35,595 bases of DNA. It comes from Deltaproteobacteria bacterium. Its GTDB lineage: Bacteria; Desulfobacterota; Desulfobacteria; Desulfobacterales; Desulfosarcinaceae. The notes under the pieces are model-generated. The model had not been told where the DNA came from. It searched no databases and saw only the letters and a list, made by a program, of their open reading frames with translations. Shown piece by piece: positions 1-8,600 of this stretch (positions are counted from its first letter, which is position 1; the number at the start of each line of letters is the position of its first letter). Position numbers and translations under genes: made by a program. The stretch is from the NCBI GenBank assembly GCA_021819735.1, contig JAKAFO010000008.1:1-35595 (forward strand), in the 5' to 3' direction.

Positions 1-296
1 CGCCGTTGATCGCCGAATCGCCCTTGAGCATCGAGTGCCGCGTGCGCGAGGTGATGCCCCTGGGCAGCCACGACATGTTCATCTCCGAGGTGGTGGCCGT
101 CAACGCCGATGAAAGCCTGATCAATCCGCGCACCGGCGCCTTCGAGTTCTCCCACGCCGAGCCCATCTGCTACTCCCACGGCCGTTACTTTGCGCTGGGA
201 AGCATTTTGGGCACCTTCGGTTATTCGGTGCGCAAGAAGAAAAAGCATCCGTCCGTTGGAAGCAGAAGTAAAAAGCGTCGGTCCCCAAAGCAATAA
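1..296 (+). CDS. Flavin reductase family protein, C-terminal part (5' end outside window)
   Basis: The reading frame is open from the left edge of the window to a TAA stop, so only about the last 98 residues are present. The segment LGSHDMFISEVVAV resembles the C-terminal part of FMN-binding flavin reductase-like split-barrel proteins, in which this strand is followed by a loop and a closing tyrosine/glycine-rich stretch (here YSHGRYFALG). The tail is rich in Lys, Arg and Ser. Such proteins bind FMN in the cytoplasm and often serve as small flavoprotein redox partners. The TTG at position 6 is an internal codon and not a convincing start, because no ribosome site can be judged there. The histidine kinase gene begins 10 bases after the stop, so the two may be cotranscribed. 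The family call is moderately secure; the exact substrate cannot be told. Confidence 0.6.
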   Translation, partial: PLIAESPLSIECRVREVMPLGSHDMFISEVVAVNADESLINPRTGAFEFSHAEPICYSHGRYFALGSILGTFGYSVRKKKKHPSVGSRSKKRRSPKQ

Positions 297-305
297 AGGA
301 CGCGC

Positions 306-2528
306 ATGGACGCGAAGCAACTTTTTTACAACCTGCCGCCCTTCCTGACCGCCGCACTGCTGGCCGGCATGGCCGTGACGGCCTGGATGCGCGGCGGTCG
401 CACCAAGGGCAACCGCATCTTCGCGCTGTTTTGCTTTCTGGGCAGTCTGCTCTATGTGGATTTTTTGATCGCCTTCAACGCGCCCAGCGCGCGCGTGGCC
501 CTCGTCACCAGCCGCGCGGCCCACCTGCTGCATCCTTTTATCATCCCGCTGCTGATCCATTTCTTCCACATCTTTTTGAACATCGGCGGGCGGCGCTGGC
601 TGGTGCGGTCGGCCTACGCCTATGCGGCCGTGACCTCGGCCTGCGCACCGGCCGGGCTGATCATCGCCGAGGTGCGCCGTTTCGACTTCGGCTACTTCGG
701 CCAGGCCGGACCGCTCTTTTTTCTCACCGCGCTGGGGGCCACCGCCGCCACCCTCTACAATGCGGCGATTATTTATGGGGCCATGGTCGCCGAGCCGCGC
801 GCCATTCAGAAGAACAAGCTCAAGTATGTCTTCATCGGCTTCGGCACGCTGACCCTGCTCACCAGCCTGACCAGCCTGACGGTCTATGGGGTGCCGATCT
901 ATCCGCCCGGTGCCTTCGGCTTCATTCCGCTGCTCGTGCTCGCGGCCGGCATATTCCGCTACGACCTGCTGGACATGGGCTTGCTGATCCGCAAAGGTAT
1001 TCTCTACACCACCCTCACGGTGCTGCTGACCACCGTCTATCTGCTGATGGCCGTCACGCTCCAGGCACTTTTCAAAGAGATGCGCCTGGCCGACAGCTAT
1101 CTCTTTCCCCTGACCCTCGTGGCTGTGATCGTGCTGCTCAGCGGGCCGCTGAAAAGCAAGTTGCAGGGCGGCATCGAGCACATCCTGGCCAAGGGTCGCT
1201 ACGACTACCGTCAAACCCTGCGGCACGTCAGCCAGACCATTGCCACGGTCATGGACAAGCAGAAGATCACCCAACTGCTCCAGGAGACGATCATCGATGC
1301 CATGCAGGTCAAAACCTGCGCCCTGTTCCAGGTCGATCCCGGCGACGGCCGTTACCGGGCGGTGGCCATGGCCGGCCGGCCGGTGCCGGCGGCCCGGGCA
1401 ACGGTGCTGGCGGCCGATGCCCAACTCATCCGCTATCTGAACCGCGACGACCGGGCCGTCATGAAGAAAAAGCTTCTGGAGGACCCGCCCGAAGGGGTGG
1501 CGGCCCAGGTGTTGACCCAGCTCGCCTGGCTGGATGCCGAGGTGGCCCTGCCCATGCGCTTCAAGGGCGAGCTCAAGGGCTTCCTGGTGATGGGCGAGAA
1601 GCGCTCCGGCGAGACCTTCTCCGGCGAAGACCTGGATCTGCTCGAACCGTTGTGCCACCAGGGCGCCGTGGCCATCGAAAACGCCCATGCCTACCAGGCG
1701 CTGCGGCAACTGAACCGCACCCTGGAGGCGCGCGTGGCGGCCCGGACCCACGATCTGCAAGCCGCCCTGGAAGAAAAGGAGCGCTCCCAGGAGCAGTTGG
1801 TGCGCTCCGAGAGCCTGGCCGCCATCGGTATGCTGGTGGCGGGGGTGGCCCATGAGTTGAACAACCCGCTCACCAGCGTCACCAGTCTGTTGCAATCGGC
1901 CGTGGAGGAGCTGCGCCGTTGGTCGCCGGGTCAACCCCTGGAACCGGAGCTGCTCGACGATCTGCAATTCGCCGACAAGGAACTGGTCCGCGCCCGCGGC
2001 ATTGTGGCCAGCCTGCTGGGACTCTCGCGCCAAACCCAAACCTACGAGGAGTCGGTCAACCTGAACCTGGTGGTGCGCGACACCTTGCGGGTGCTGCACA
2101 ACCAGTACAAGCACGCCGCGTTGGAAGTGGTCGAGGCGCTGGACGCCGAACTGCCGGCGCTGCGCGGCAATTTCGCCAACTTAGGACAGGTGGTGCTCAA
2201 CATCGTCCAGAATGCCATTCAGGTCGCGCCCGGTCAGCAAGGGCGGATCGTGCTGTCCACGGCCTATGACGCCGGTCGGCGCGAGGTGCTGTTCCGCTGC
2301 CATGACAACGGACCGGGCATCGATCCGGCCATTCGGCAGCATGTGTTCAAGCCCTTTTTCACCACCAAGCCGGTGGGCCAGGGTACCGGCCTGGGGCTTT
2401 ATATCTGTCACCAGATCGTGCAAAAGCACCACGGCACCATCGCCATGGAATCCGCCGAACCCCACGGCACGGCGATTACCGTGCGTTTGCCGGTGACCAG
2501 CGACCCTGGATCTGTTCGGCATTCTTGA
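306..2528 (+). CDS. Membrane sensor histidine kinase with multi-TM N-terminus and GAF domain
   Basis: This 740-residue protein has about seven or eight hydrophobic helices in residues 1-290, resembling the 7TM-type histidine kinase N-terminal modules. A GAF-like domain follows (about 320-465), then a short coiled coil (470-505) and a HisKA dimerisation domain. The phosphoacceptor is His516 in AHELNNP. The HATPase_c domain carries an N-box (NIVQNAIQ), G1 (DNGPGID) and G2 (GTGLGL), so the kinase looks complete. It should autophosphorylate at the inner membrane and pass phosphate to a response regulator, but no regulator gene adjoins it, so it is an orphan kinase here. The start follows an AAAGGA ribosome site and lies 10 bases after the upstream stop. 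The stimulus is unknown; GAF domains often bind small ligands or cofactors. Confidence 0.9.
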   Translation: MDAKQLFYNLPPFLTAALLAGMAVTAWMRGGRTKGNRIFALFCFLGSLLYVDFLIAFNAPSARVALVTSRAAHLLHPFIIPLLIHFFHIFLNIGGRRWLVRSAYAYAAVTSACAPAGLIIAEVRRFDFGYFGQAGPLFFLTALGATAATLYNAAIIYGAMVAEPRAIQKNKLKYVFIGFGTLTLLTSLTSLTVYGVPIYPPGAFGFIPLLVLAAGIFRYDLLDMGLLIRKGILYTTLTVLLTTVYLLMAVTLQALFKEMRLADSYLFPLTLVAVIVLLSGPLKSKLQGGIEHILAKGRYDYRQTLRHVSQTIATVMDKQKITQLLQETIIDAMQVKTCALFQVDPGDGRYRAVAMAGRPVPAARATVLAADAQLIRYLNRDDRAVMKKKLLEDPPEGVAAQVLTQLAWLDAEVALPMRFKGELKGFLVMGEKRSGETFSGEDLDLLEPLCHQGAVAIENAHAYQALRQLNRTLEARVAARTHDLQAALEEKERSQEQLVRSESLAAIGMLVAGVAHELNNPLTSVTSLLQSAVEELRRWSPGQPLEPELLDDLQFADKELVRARGIVASLLGLSRQTQTYEESVNLNLVVRDTLRVLHNQYKHAALEVVEALDAELPALRGNFANLGQVVLNIVQNAIQVAPGQQGRIVLSTAYDAGRREVLFRCHDNGPGIDPAIRQHVFKPFFTTKPVGQGTGLGLYICHQIVQKHHGTIAMESAEPHGTAITVRLPVTSDPGSVRHS

Positions 2529-2588
2529 CAATCTTTGGCGGTTGATACTAAGAAGTGGCCTTCAATGATTGTTTTTTAAGGAGCTGTC

Positions 2589-2843
2589 ATGCCGATATAC
2601 GAATTCAAATGCCTCGATTGCCATGAATATATGGAGATCCTGGTGATGGGCGCCCAGGACGACCAGGTGGAGATGAAGTGCAAGCAGTGCGGGTCCGAGC
2701 ATCTGGAGCGCATTCTGAGCACCACCAATTTCAGCGTGGCCGGCGGCGGTGCCGCGGCCGGCGCGGCGGGGCCCTCCACGGAATCGCGGAGTTGCTCCGG
2801 CGGTTCGTGCACCACCTGGAATCTGCCCGGCCACTCGAGCTGA
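2589..2843 (+). CDS. FmdB-type zinc ribbon protein
   Basis: This is a small (84-residue) protein that opens with MPIYEFKCLDC and has a second CxxC at KCKQCGS, the two metal-binding knuckles of the FmdB/CxxC_CxxC_SSSS regulatory-like family. After the ribbon comes a Gly/Ala/Ser-rich tail ending in a second Cys-containing patch (SCSGGSCTTW), which is usual for this family. The role of these proteins is poorly known; the FmdB name comes from a gene near formamidase/amidase operons. An AAGGAG site sits just before the ATG. A Fur-FeoA fusion lies 54 bases downstream on the same strand, so a metal-related context is plausible but not shown. Confidence 0.85.
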   Translation: MPIYEFKCLDCHEYMEILVMGAQDDQVEMKCKQCGSEHLERILSTTNFSVAGGGAAAGAAGPSTESRSCSGGSCTTWNLPGHSS

Positions 2844-2897
2844 TCGGGATCGATCCGCATTTTTAAACAGATCTGCATCGGTGTCGCCGGGGTACGC

Positions 2898-3617
2898 ATG
2901 GCCTCTCAGACCATCCATCGTCAGGAAAAAGAACAGTTCATCAAGCTCTTCGAGCAGGACCGGATCGACCGTTTCGAGGATCGCTTGGCGGTGCTCGAGC
3001 TTTTCCTGGGCAGCGACGACCATGTGACCGTGCCGGAATTGGCGGCCCTGGCCAGGCGGGCGGGGCACAACTTCAGCGATGATTTCGTGCTCGAGACCAT
3101 CGAGCTGATGTGCCGCTACGGTTTTGCCCAGGCCAACCACTTCGACAACGGCCAGGTGCGCTACGAGCACCGCCACCTGGGGCAGCATCACGACCACCTG
3201 ATCTGCACCAAATGCCAGAAGATCATCGAATTCGAAGACGCGGACATCGAGCAGTTGCAGTTGAAAGTGGCCGCGGCCTACGGCTTTCACATGCTGCAGC
3301 ACCGCATGGAGCTCTACGGCATCTGTCGCCAGTGCCAGGATCAGCGCGAGCAGGTGCTTTGCCTGGACGCGGCCCGGACCGGCGAGCGCCTCAGGATCGT
3401 GGCGTTCAGCGGCGGCTCCCAATCCAAATTGCGGCTGCTCAGCATGGGGCTGCGGGTGGGCGACGAGATCGAAGTGATCACCAACATCCACCAGGGCCAG
3501 GTGGTGATTGCCCTGGATTTCAAGCGCTTGGTGCTGGGCAAGGGGTTGGCCCAGAAAATCCGGGTGGAAACGATCCGCGGTGCTGCTCATCCGGCCGCCC
3601 CCAAGGGCCGCGCTTAA
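2898..3617 (+). CDS. Fur family metalloregulator fused to a FeoA domain
   Basis: Residues 1-148 match the Fur family: a winged-helix N-terminal part (with VTVPELAALARRAG), then the metal-binding and dimer region with RYEHRHLGQHHDHLICTKC and a second Cys pair ICRQCQ, the usual His-rich and CxxC metal sites. Residues about 155-230 form a FeoA-type SH3-like domain (LRLLSMGLRVGDEIEVI, then a GQVVIALDFKRLVLGKGLAQKI segment). FeoA normally works with the ferrous iron transporter FeoB, while Fur represses iron genes when loaded with Fe(II). Here both are one 239-residue cytosolic polypeptide with no frameshift. No feoB is in the window. A role in iron-dependent regulation is likely by family; the effect of the FeoA part on the regulator is unknown. 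Confidence 0.85.
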   Translation: MASQTIHRQEKEQFIKLFEQDRIDRFEDRLAVLELFLGSDDHVTVPELAALARRAGHNFSDDFVLETIELMCRYGFAQANHFDNGQVRYEHRHLGQHHDHLICTKCQKIIEFEDADIEQLQLKVAAAYGFHMLQHRMELYGICRQCQDQREQVLCLDAARTGERLRIVAFSGGSQSKLRLLSMGLRVGDEIEVITNIHQGQVVIALDFKRLVLGKGLAQKIRVETIRGAAHPAAPKGRA

Positions 3618-3645
3618 GCGCTTTAACCAGGTTCAGGTGAATGCG

Positions 3646-4086
3646 ATGCATGCTTTGAAAGCGATATTTGTCGTGCTCCTTACGCTGATGCTCACCGCCA
3701 CCGCCGTTGGTGCCGCCGAGCGCATGGCCGTGGCGGCCGGCACAGCCAATGTGCGTTCCGGCCCCGGCACCAAAAACGATCAGTTGTGGCAGGTGGAGAA
3801 ATACTACCCGGTGATGGTCGTCGAAAAGAAGGGCGGCTGGTGCCGCATCAAGGATTTCGAGGGCGATGAAGGCTGGATCGAGGCCTCGCTGCTGGATAAA
3901 ACCAACACCGTGATCGTGCGCGTACCGAAATGCAACGTGCGCTCGGGACCGGGCACCGAGCACGAGACCCTCTTCAGCGTCACCAAGGGGATCCCCTTTA
4001 AAGTTTTGCAGACCAAAGGCCAATGGTTGCAGGTGGAGCACGCCGATGGCGACTCCGGTTGGGTCATGAAAAATCTGGTGTGGTGA
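3646..4086 (+). CDS. Exported protein with two bacterial SH3 domains
   Basis: The 146-residue product begins with a signal peptide (MHALKAIFVVLLTLMLTATA, likely cut after VGAAE). It contains two SH3b repeats, each marked by a NVRSGPGT signature (about residues 36-43 and 98-105) and a later GW or W-containing strand (EGWIEASLL; SGWVMKNLV). Bacterial SH3 domains usually bind cell-wall peptides, so a periplasmic peptidoglycan-associated role is probable. The frame is open further upstream, but the ATG at 3646 is preferred: an AGGTG ribosome site lies 7 bases before it and it starts the signal peptide. The PfkB kinase gene begins 4 bases after the stop, so the two are likely cotranscribed. Confidence 0.8.
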   Translation: MHALKAIFVVLLTLMLTATAVGAAERMAVAAGTANVRSGPGTKNDQLWQVEKYYPVMVVEKKGGWCRIKDFEGDEGWIEASLLDKTNTVIVRVPKCNVRSGPGTEHETLFSVTKGIPFKVLQTKGQWLQVEHADGDSGWVMKNLVW

Positions 4087-4090
4087 GGCG

Positions 4091-5125
4091 ATGACGATTT
4101 ACGACAAATTGGATCCCCGGCGAAACAAGGTCACGGGCGTGGGGTCGGCCCTGATGGACATTTTGGCCCATGCGGATGACGCTTTTCTCGAACGCGTCGG
4201 TGCCGTCAAGGGCGGCATGACCTATGTGGACAAGGCGGTGATCGACCAGACCATCGACCTGATGCCGGCCGCGCCCCAGGTGGTAGCGGGCGGATCGGCC
4301 TGCAACACCGTGGTGGGCGTCGGCCGCTTGGGCGGCAAGGCCCGCTTCGTGGGCAAATGCGGCAACGGGCCCATGGGCAAGCGCTTCCGCGAGGATCTGA
4401 GCAAGCAAGGGGTGGAATCGGTGATCTTCCCCTCGGATTCGCCCACGGGCCGCGTGCTTTCCATGGTCACCCCCGATGCCCAGCGCTCGATGTTCACCTT
4501 TCTGGGTGCCTCGGCCGAGGCCCGGCCCGAAGAGATGACCGCCGCCTGCTTCGAGGACGCCGCCGTGGTGCACATCGAGGGTTACCTGCTGTTCAACCGC
4601 GAGCTGCTCGCCGCCGTGGTTCAGGCCGCCCGCCAGGCCGGCGCCTTGATCTCGCTGGATCTGGCCAGTTTCAACGTGGTGAGCGAAGCCAAGGATATCC
4701 TGCCCGACCTCATCGCCCAATACGTGGACATTCTGATCGCCAACGAGGACGAGGCGGCAGCCTACACCGGCACCCGGGACGAAGCCCAAGCCCTGCGGAC
4801 CCTGGCGGCCGATGTGGATTTGGCCGTGCTCAAAATCGGGGCCCGGGGCAGCCTGGTGGCCCATGCGGGTCAGGTGCTGCGTTTCGCGGCCAAGGGCGAT
4901 GGCGCGGCCGTGGATACCACCGGGGCGGGCGATTTGTGGGCCTCCGGGTTTCTCTACGGATTGGTGAACCGCCGGCCGCTTTCCCAGTGCGGTGAACTGG
5001 CATCGATGTGCGGATATGAGGTGTGTCAGGTGATGGGCGCGAGCATACCGGATCAACGCTGGACGGCAATACAAAATTACATGGAGGCGCAATGGCCAAG
5101 AAAAGGATCAGCCGCAAAGAGTTAG
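4091..5125 (+). CDS. PfkB family carbohydrate kinase, adenosine kinase-like
   Basis: This 344-residue ribokinase-fold protein has both PfkB signatures: the Gly-rich GGSACNTVVGVGRLGG segment that contacts the sugar, and DTTGAGDLWASGF near residues 275-287, where Asp281 is the expected catalytic base and the preceding glycines form the anion hole. The N-terminal GVGSALMDILA and the overall length fit the adenosine kinase-like subgroup common in proteobacteria, which phosphorylates adenosine or a related nucleoside or sugar with ATP in the cytoplasm. Substrate choice cannot be settled from sequence alone. The coding end overlaps the start of the next gene by 34 bases. Confidence 0.85.
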   Translation: MTIYDKLDPRRNKVTGVGSALMDILAHADDAFLERVGAVKGGMTYVDKAVIDQTIDLMPAAPQVVAGGSACNTVVGVGRLGGKARFVGKCGNGPMGKRFREDLSKQGVESVIFPSDSPTGRVLSMVTPDAQRSMFTFLGASAEARPEEMTAACFEDAAVVHIEGYLLFNRELLAAVVQAARQAGALISLDLASFNVVSEAKDILPDLIAQYVDILIANEDEAAAYTGTRDEAQALRTLAADVDLAVLKIGARGSLVAHAGQVLRFAAKGDGAAVDTTGAGDLWASGFLYGLVNRRPLSQCGELASMCGYEVCQVMGASIPDQRWTAIQNYMEAQWPRKGSAAKS

Positions 5126-5781
5126 TCAAGGAACCCGATGAGTTTATCACCCTTACCGGACAAGCCATCCGCTGGGCCAGGGAAAACACCCGCCCGCTGA
5201 TTTACGGGGTATGCCTGTTTTTCGGGATCATCGTGCTGGCGTCGGCCTATCGCCTGTATGCCTCCCATCGCCAGGATTCCGGGGCCGCCCTGCTGAGCCA
5301 AACCCGGACCGCCTATCAGGCGGCGATTCAAGCCGACAAGGACCCCGCCAAGGCCCTGGCCGCCGTCAAGCCCCAGTTCGAACGCCTGGTGGCGGAATAT
5401 GGCAACTGGCCCGCCGGGCGCCTGGGCCGGGTGCTTTACGCCCATGCGGCGCTGGACGGACACGCTCCGGACGAGGCCATCGCGCTCTATAAAAAGGCGC
5501 TGGACGATTTTAATGCCGACCCCAGCTTGGCCAACAGCATCCTCAACGGCTTGGCCGCGGCCTACATCGAGAAGGGCGACAGCACTGCCGCCATCGGCTA
5601 CCTGGAACGGCTCGTGGCCGGCAGCGGCAAGGTACTCAAAGATGCGGCCCTCTTCCAGTTGGGCGCGCTCTACAAAGCGGCCGGACAGGCCGAGAAGAGC
5701 CAGGCGGCCTACAAGCAGTTGAGCACCGATTACCCCGATTCCATCTATGCCAACATCGCCAAGGAAAAAGCGGCGGGTTAA
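5092..5781 (+). CDS. Membrane-anchored TPR protein, YfgM-like
   Basis: The product is 229 residues long. A Lys/Arg-rich cytoplasmic head is followed by one membrane helix at about residues 38-58 (LIYGVCLFFGIIVLASAY), then a helical periplasmic part with tetratricopeptide-like repeats (for example AIALYKKALDDFNADPSLANSIL and DAALFQLGALYKAAGQAEKSQAAYKQL). This layout matches YfgM-type ancillary SecYEG/PpiD partners. The frame is open back to 5023, but the ATG at 5092 has a GGAGG site 5 bases before it and yields the normal YfgM-like N-terminus. It overlaps the kinase gene by 34 bases and ends 3 bases from the convergent response regulator gene. Function by analogy only. Confidence 0.75.
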   Translation: MAKKRISRKELVKEPDEFITLTGQAIRWARENTRPLIYGVCLFFGIIVLASAYRLYASHRQDSGAALLSQTRTAYQAAIQADKDPAKALAAVKPQFERLVAEYGNWPAGRLGRVLYAHAALDGHAPDEAIALYKKALDDFNADPSLANSILNGLAAAYIEKGDSTAAIGYLERLVAGSGKVLKDAALFQLGALYKAAGQAEKSQAAYKQLSTDYPDSIYANIAKEKAAG

Positions 5782-5784
5782 CGT

Positions 5785-7176
5785 TCATTCCTGATAATCG
5801 GCCACATCGATATTGTACTTCTTCAGCTTCTGGTTCAATCCGCTTTTGCCGATGCCCAGCAGGGCCGCGGCGTGGGCCTGGACATAATCGGCCTTTTGCA
5901 GGGCGTGTAGAATCATCTGCTTTTCCACGTGGGCCAACGCCTCGTACAGCGTGGCCTGGGACGGCAGGTCATCCAGGCGCAGGGCGTTGTCCATGGAGAT
6001 GTTTTTGCGGAAATCCTTGGGCAGATCGTCCACCCGGATGGTGTCGCCGGGACACATCACCATGGCGCGTTCGATGACATTCTCCAGCTCGCGCACATTG
6101 CCCGGCCAACTGTATTCGAAAAAGAGCCGCTCGACCTCCTTGTCCATGCGGATTACCGGCTGGACCCCGTGGCGCTCGTCGGCATATTTGGCGATGAAGT
6201 GGGCCGAAAGGGGCCGAATGTCTTCCATGCGTTCCTGCAAAGGGGGCAGCACCACATGCACCACGTTGAGGCGGTAGAAGAGGTCTTCCCGGAAACGGCC
6301 CTTGCGGATCTCCTCGCGCAGGGATTTGTTGGTGGCGGCGATCAGACGGATGTTGACCGAGACCGGCCGCGTGCCGCCCACCCGTTCGAAGATCTTTTCC
6401 TGAAGCACGCGCAGCAGTTTGACCTGCAGCGGAGAAGAGAGTTCGCCGATTTCGTCTAAAAACAAGGTGCCCTGGTCGGCCAGTTCGAACCGCCCCTTTT
6501 TCATGGAGATGGCGCCGGTGAAGGCACCCTTTTCGTGGCCGAACAGTTCGCTCTCCAGCAGGGTTTCGGCCAGGGCCGAACAGTTGACGGCCACGAAGGG
6601 CTGGTTGCGGCGCGGGCTGTTGAAGTGGATCGATTTGGCCACCAGCTCCTTGCCGGTGCCGCTGGCGCCTTCGATGAGCACGGTGGCCGTGGCCGGCGCC
6701 ACTTTGCGAATGGTGTCGAAAACATCCTGCATGGCCTTGCTCTTGCCGATCAGGTTGCCGAAGCTATAGCGGTTGGCCACGGCGCTGCGCAACTGGCGGT
6801 TCTCTTTGACCACGCGGTACATCTCCACGGCCTTGCGCACGTAGAGGATCAATTGTTCGTTGTCGAAGGGCTTGAGGATGTAGCTGTAGGCCCCTTTCTG
6901 CATGGCCTCCACGGCTTTTTCCACGGTGCCGTAAGCCGTCATCATGATCACCGGCAGTTCGGCGTCCTTGGTTTTGATGTTTTGGAGCAGTTCGATGCCG
7001 TCCATCTTGGGCATCTTCATGTCCGTGAGCACCAGATCCACGTCGGAGTGCGTCAGCACTTCCAAAGCCTCCTGCCCGCTGTTGGCGGTGAGCGTCTCGA
7101 AGCCCTCTTCCTGGAGCACCGCGCTGAGGATCAAGGGATAATTTTTTTCATCGTCGACGATCAGGATCGTATCCAT
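5785..7176 (-). CDS. Sigma-54-dependent response regulator (NtrC family)
   Basis: The 463-residue regulator has three parts. The receiver domain (1-120) has the acidic pair DD at 8-9, phosphoacceptor Asp52 and a conserved Lys in LKPFD. The AAA+ domain (about 145-370) has Walker A GASGTGKE, the sigma-54-contacting GAFTGA loop and Walker B LFLDEIG. A Fis-type helix-turn-helix closes the protein ([19 protein letters not shown]). It should bind upstream elements and drive sigma-54 promoters when phosphorylated by the kinase encoded just before it. A GTG at 7182 is also in frame and overlaps the kinase stop, but the ATG at 7176 has AGGAAG at better spacing and gives the standard receiver start. 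The neighbouring pil operon is one candidate target. Confidence 0.93.
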   Translation of the reverse strand: MDTILIVDDEKNYPLILSAVLQEEGFETLTANSGQEALEVLTHSDVDLVLTDMKMPKMDGIELLQNIKTKDAELPVIMMTAYGTVEKAVEAMQKGAYSYILKPFDNEQLILYVRKAVEMYRVVKENRQLRSAVANRYSFGNLIGKSKAMQDVFDTIRKVAPATATVLIEGASGTGKELVAKSIHFNSPRRNQPFVAVNCSALAETLLESELFGHEKGAFTGAISMKKGRFELADQGTLFLDEIGELSSPLQVKLLRVLQEKIFERVGGTRPVSVNIRLIAATNKSLREEIRKGRFREDLFYRLNVVHVVLPPLQERMEDIRPLSAHFIAKYADERHGVQPVIRMDKEVERLFFEYSWPGNVRELENVIERAMVMCPGDTIRVDDLPKDFRKNISMDNALRLDDLPSQATLYEALAHVEKQMILHALQKADYVQAHAAALLGIGKSGLNQKLKKYNIDVADYQE

Positions 7177-7178
7177 GG

Positions 7179-8600
7179 TCACTCTTCCTTCTGGATGGGC
7201 AGGCGGATGGAAACCCGGGCGCCGCCTTCGGGGCGATTGTCCATGCGCACCTGGCCCCCGTGGGCCTCGATGATGTTGCGGACAATGCCCAAGCCCAGCC
7301 CGGTCCCCTTATCCTTGGTGGTGAAGAACGGGTCCCAGATTTTTTCCATGGCCTGGGGCGAGATGCCGTTGCCCTGGTCCTCGACGGCGACCCACAGGCT
7401 GTTGTTGGCCGACTTGGCCCACACGGCGATCTCGCCGCCGTCGGGCATGGCCTGCATGGCGTTGATGAAGATGTTCAGGAACGCCTGATAAAGCATGTCG
7501 GCATCGCCCTGGATGACCGGCAGGCCATTATCGAAATAGGTGTGGATCTTATATCCGCGGGATTCGGTCTGGGTTGCCAGGAAGCGGATGTTTTTATCGA
7601 TCACGTCCTCGATGCGGCAGGCCAGCAGGTTGGGCGCCTTGGGTTTGGCGAAGTTGAGAAAGTCGGTGATGATGGCGTTCAGCCGCGACGACTCCTCGAT
7701 AATGATACTGGGGATCTTGCCCATGGGATCGTCTGGGGCCATCTTTTTCTGGAGCAGTTCGGCCGAGCTGCTGATGATGCCGAGCGGATTGCGGATTTCA
7801 TGGGAGACGCCGGCCACCATCTCGCCCAGGGATGACAGATGCTTGGCCCGGCTGAGCTGCTCCTTGAGCTTGAGCTGCTCCTGGGCCCGCTTCTGGATGA
7901 TCCCCTCACCGCGCTTGACCACGAAGATCATGATCACGAAGAGGATCAGCATGACGGCGCCGACCGTGATCAGGGTGAGCACCTGAAACCGAAAAATGCC
8001 CTTGTAATCCCCCGACAGATCCTGCTCGATCTCCACCACCCCCAGGACCGGTCCGGCCACCGGGCTCAACGGCTTTTCGGCGCGCAAGGGGGCGAAGGTG
8101 ACGATCTTGATCTCCTTGGGCACCCCCAGGAAGAGCTCCCAGAAGCTGCCTTTTTGCACCAGTTTGGATGAGGCGCGGCCTTCGAGGGCGTTCTGGAAAC
8201 TGGTGCCGCCTTGATTCTCCAGGCCCACCAGTTCCTGGGAGAAGCTGTAGGCGATCACGTCCCGGGTGCCATAGATATTGACCAGGTCGACCTTGAAGCT
8301 GTGCAGGGTGGTGCGCACCACGCTGTCCATGCGGTCGAACTGATCCTTGTTGCGCAGCTCGATCTTGCCGAACTGCAAGCCCACCGGCAAAATGAACTGC
8401 ATGAAGACCTGGTGGTTCAGATTTTCGATCAGCAGCAGGGCGTAGGCCTCGCTCTTGGTGAACTGCATGCTGCGGATCCAGTGGGTGTTGAACATGGACA
8501 GGACGATGGTGCCGGCAAAGATCAGGATCAGGCTCGAAAAGGAAAAGTATTTGACCAGGCGAAAGGGCTTGGTGCGCTCGGACAGGGGTTTGGACGTCAT
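7179..8600 (-). CDS. Membrane sensor histidine kinase, partner of the adjacent sigma-54 regulator
   Basis: The 473-residue protein has a first membrane helix near residues 20-38, an extracytoplasmic sensor region of about 170 residues, a second helix near 208-230 (VLTLITVGAVMLILFVIMIF), then HisKA with phosphoacceptor His267 in VSHEIRNPLG, and HATPase_c with N-box (NIFINAMQAM), G1 (DQGNGI) and G2 (GTGLGLGI). It lies upstream of the response regulator gene on the same strand with only 2 bases between them, so the pair is cotranscribed and very probably cognate. The two-helix topology differs from classical PilS, which has six membrane helices. The stimulus is not predictable; the sensor domain has no motif I recognise. 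Confidence 0.92.
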   Translation of the reverse strand: MTSKPLSERTKPFRLVKYFSFSSLILIFAGTIVLSMFNTHWIRSMQFTKSEAYALLLIENLNHQVFMQFILPVGLQFGKIELRNKDQFDRMDSVVRTTLHSFKVDLVNIYGTRDVIAYSFSQELVGLENQGGTSFQNALEGRASSKLVQKGSFWELFLGVPKEIKIVTFAPLRAEKPLSPVAGPVLGVVEIEQDLSGDYKGIFRFQVLTLITVGAVMLILFVIMIFVVKRGEGIIQKRAQEQLKLKEQLSRAKHLSSLGEMVAGVSHEIRNPLGIISSSAELLQKKMAPDDPMGKIPSIIIEESSRLNAIITDFLNFAKPKAPNLLACRIEDVIDKNIRFLATQTESRGYKIHTYFDNGLPVIQGDADMLYQAFLNIFINAMQAMPDGGEIAVWAKSANNSLWVAVEDQGNGISPQAMEKIWDPFFTTKDKGTGLGLGIVRNIIEAHGGQVRMDNRPEGGARVSIRLPIQKEE

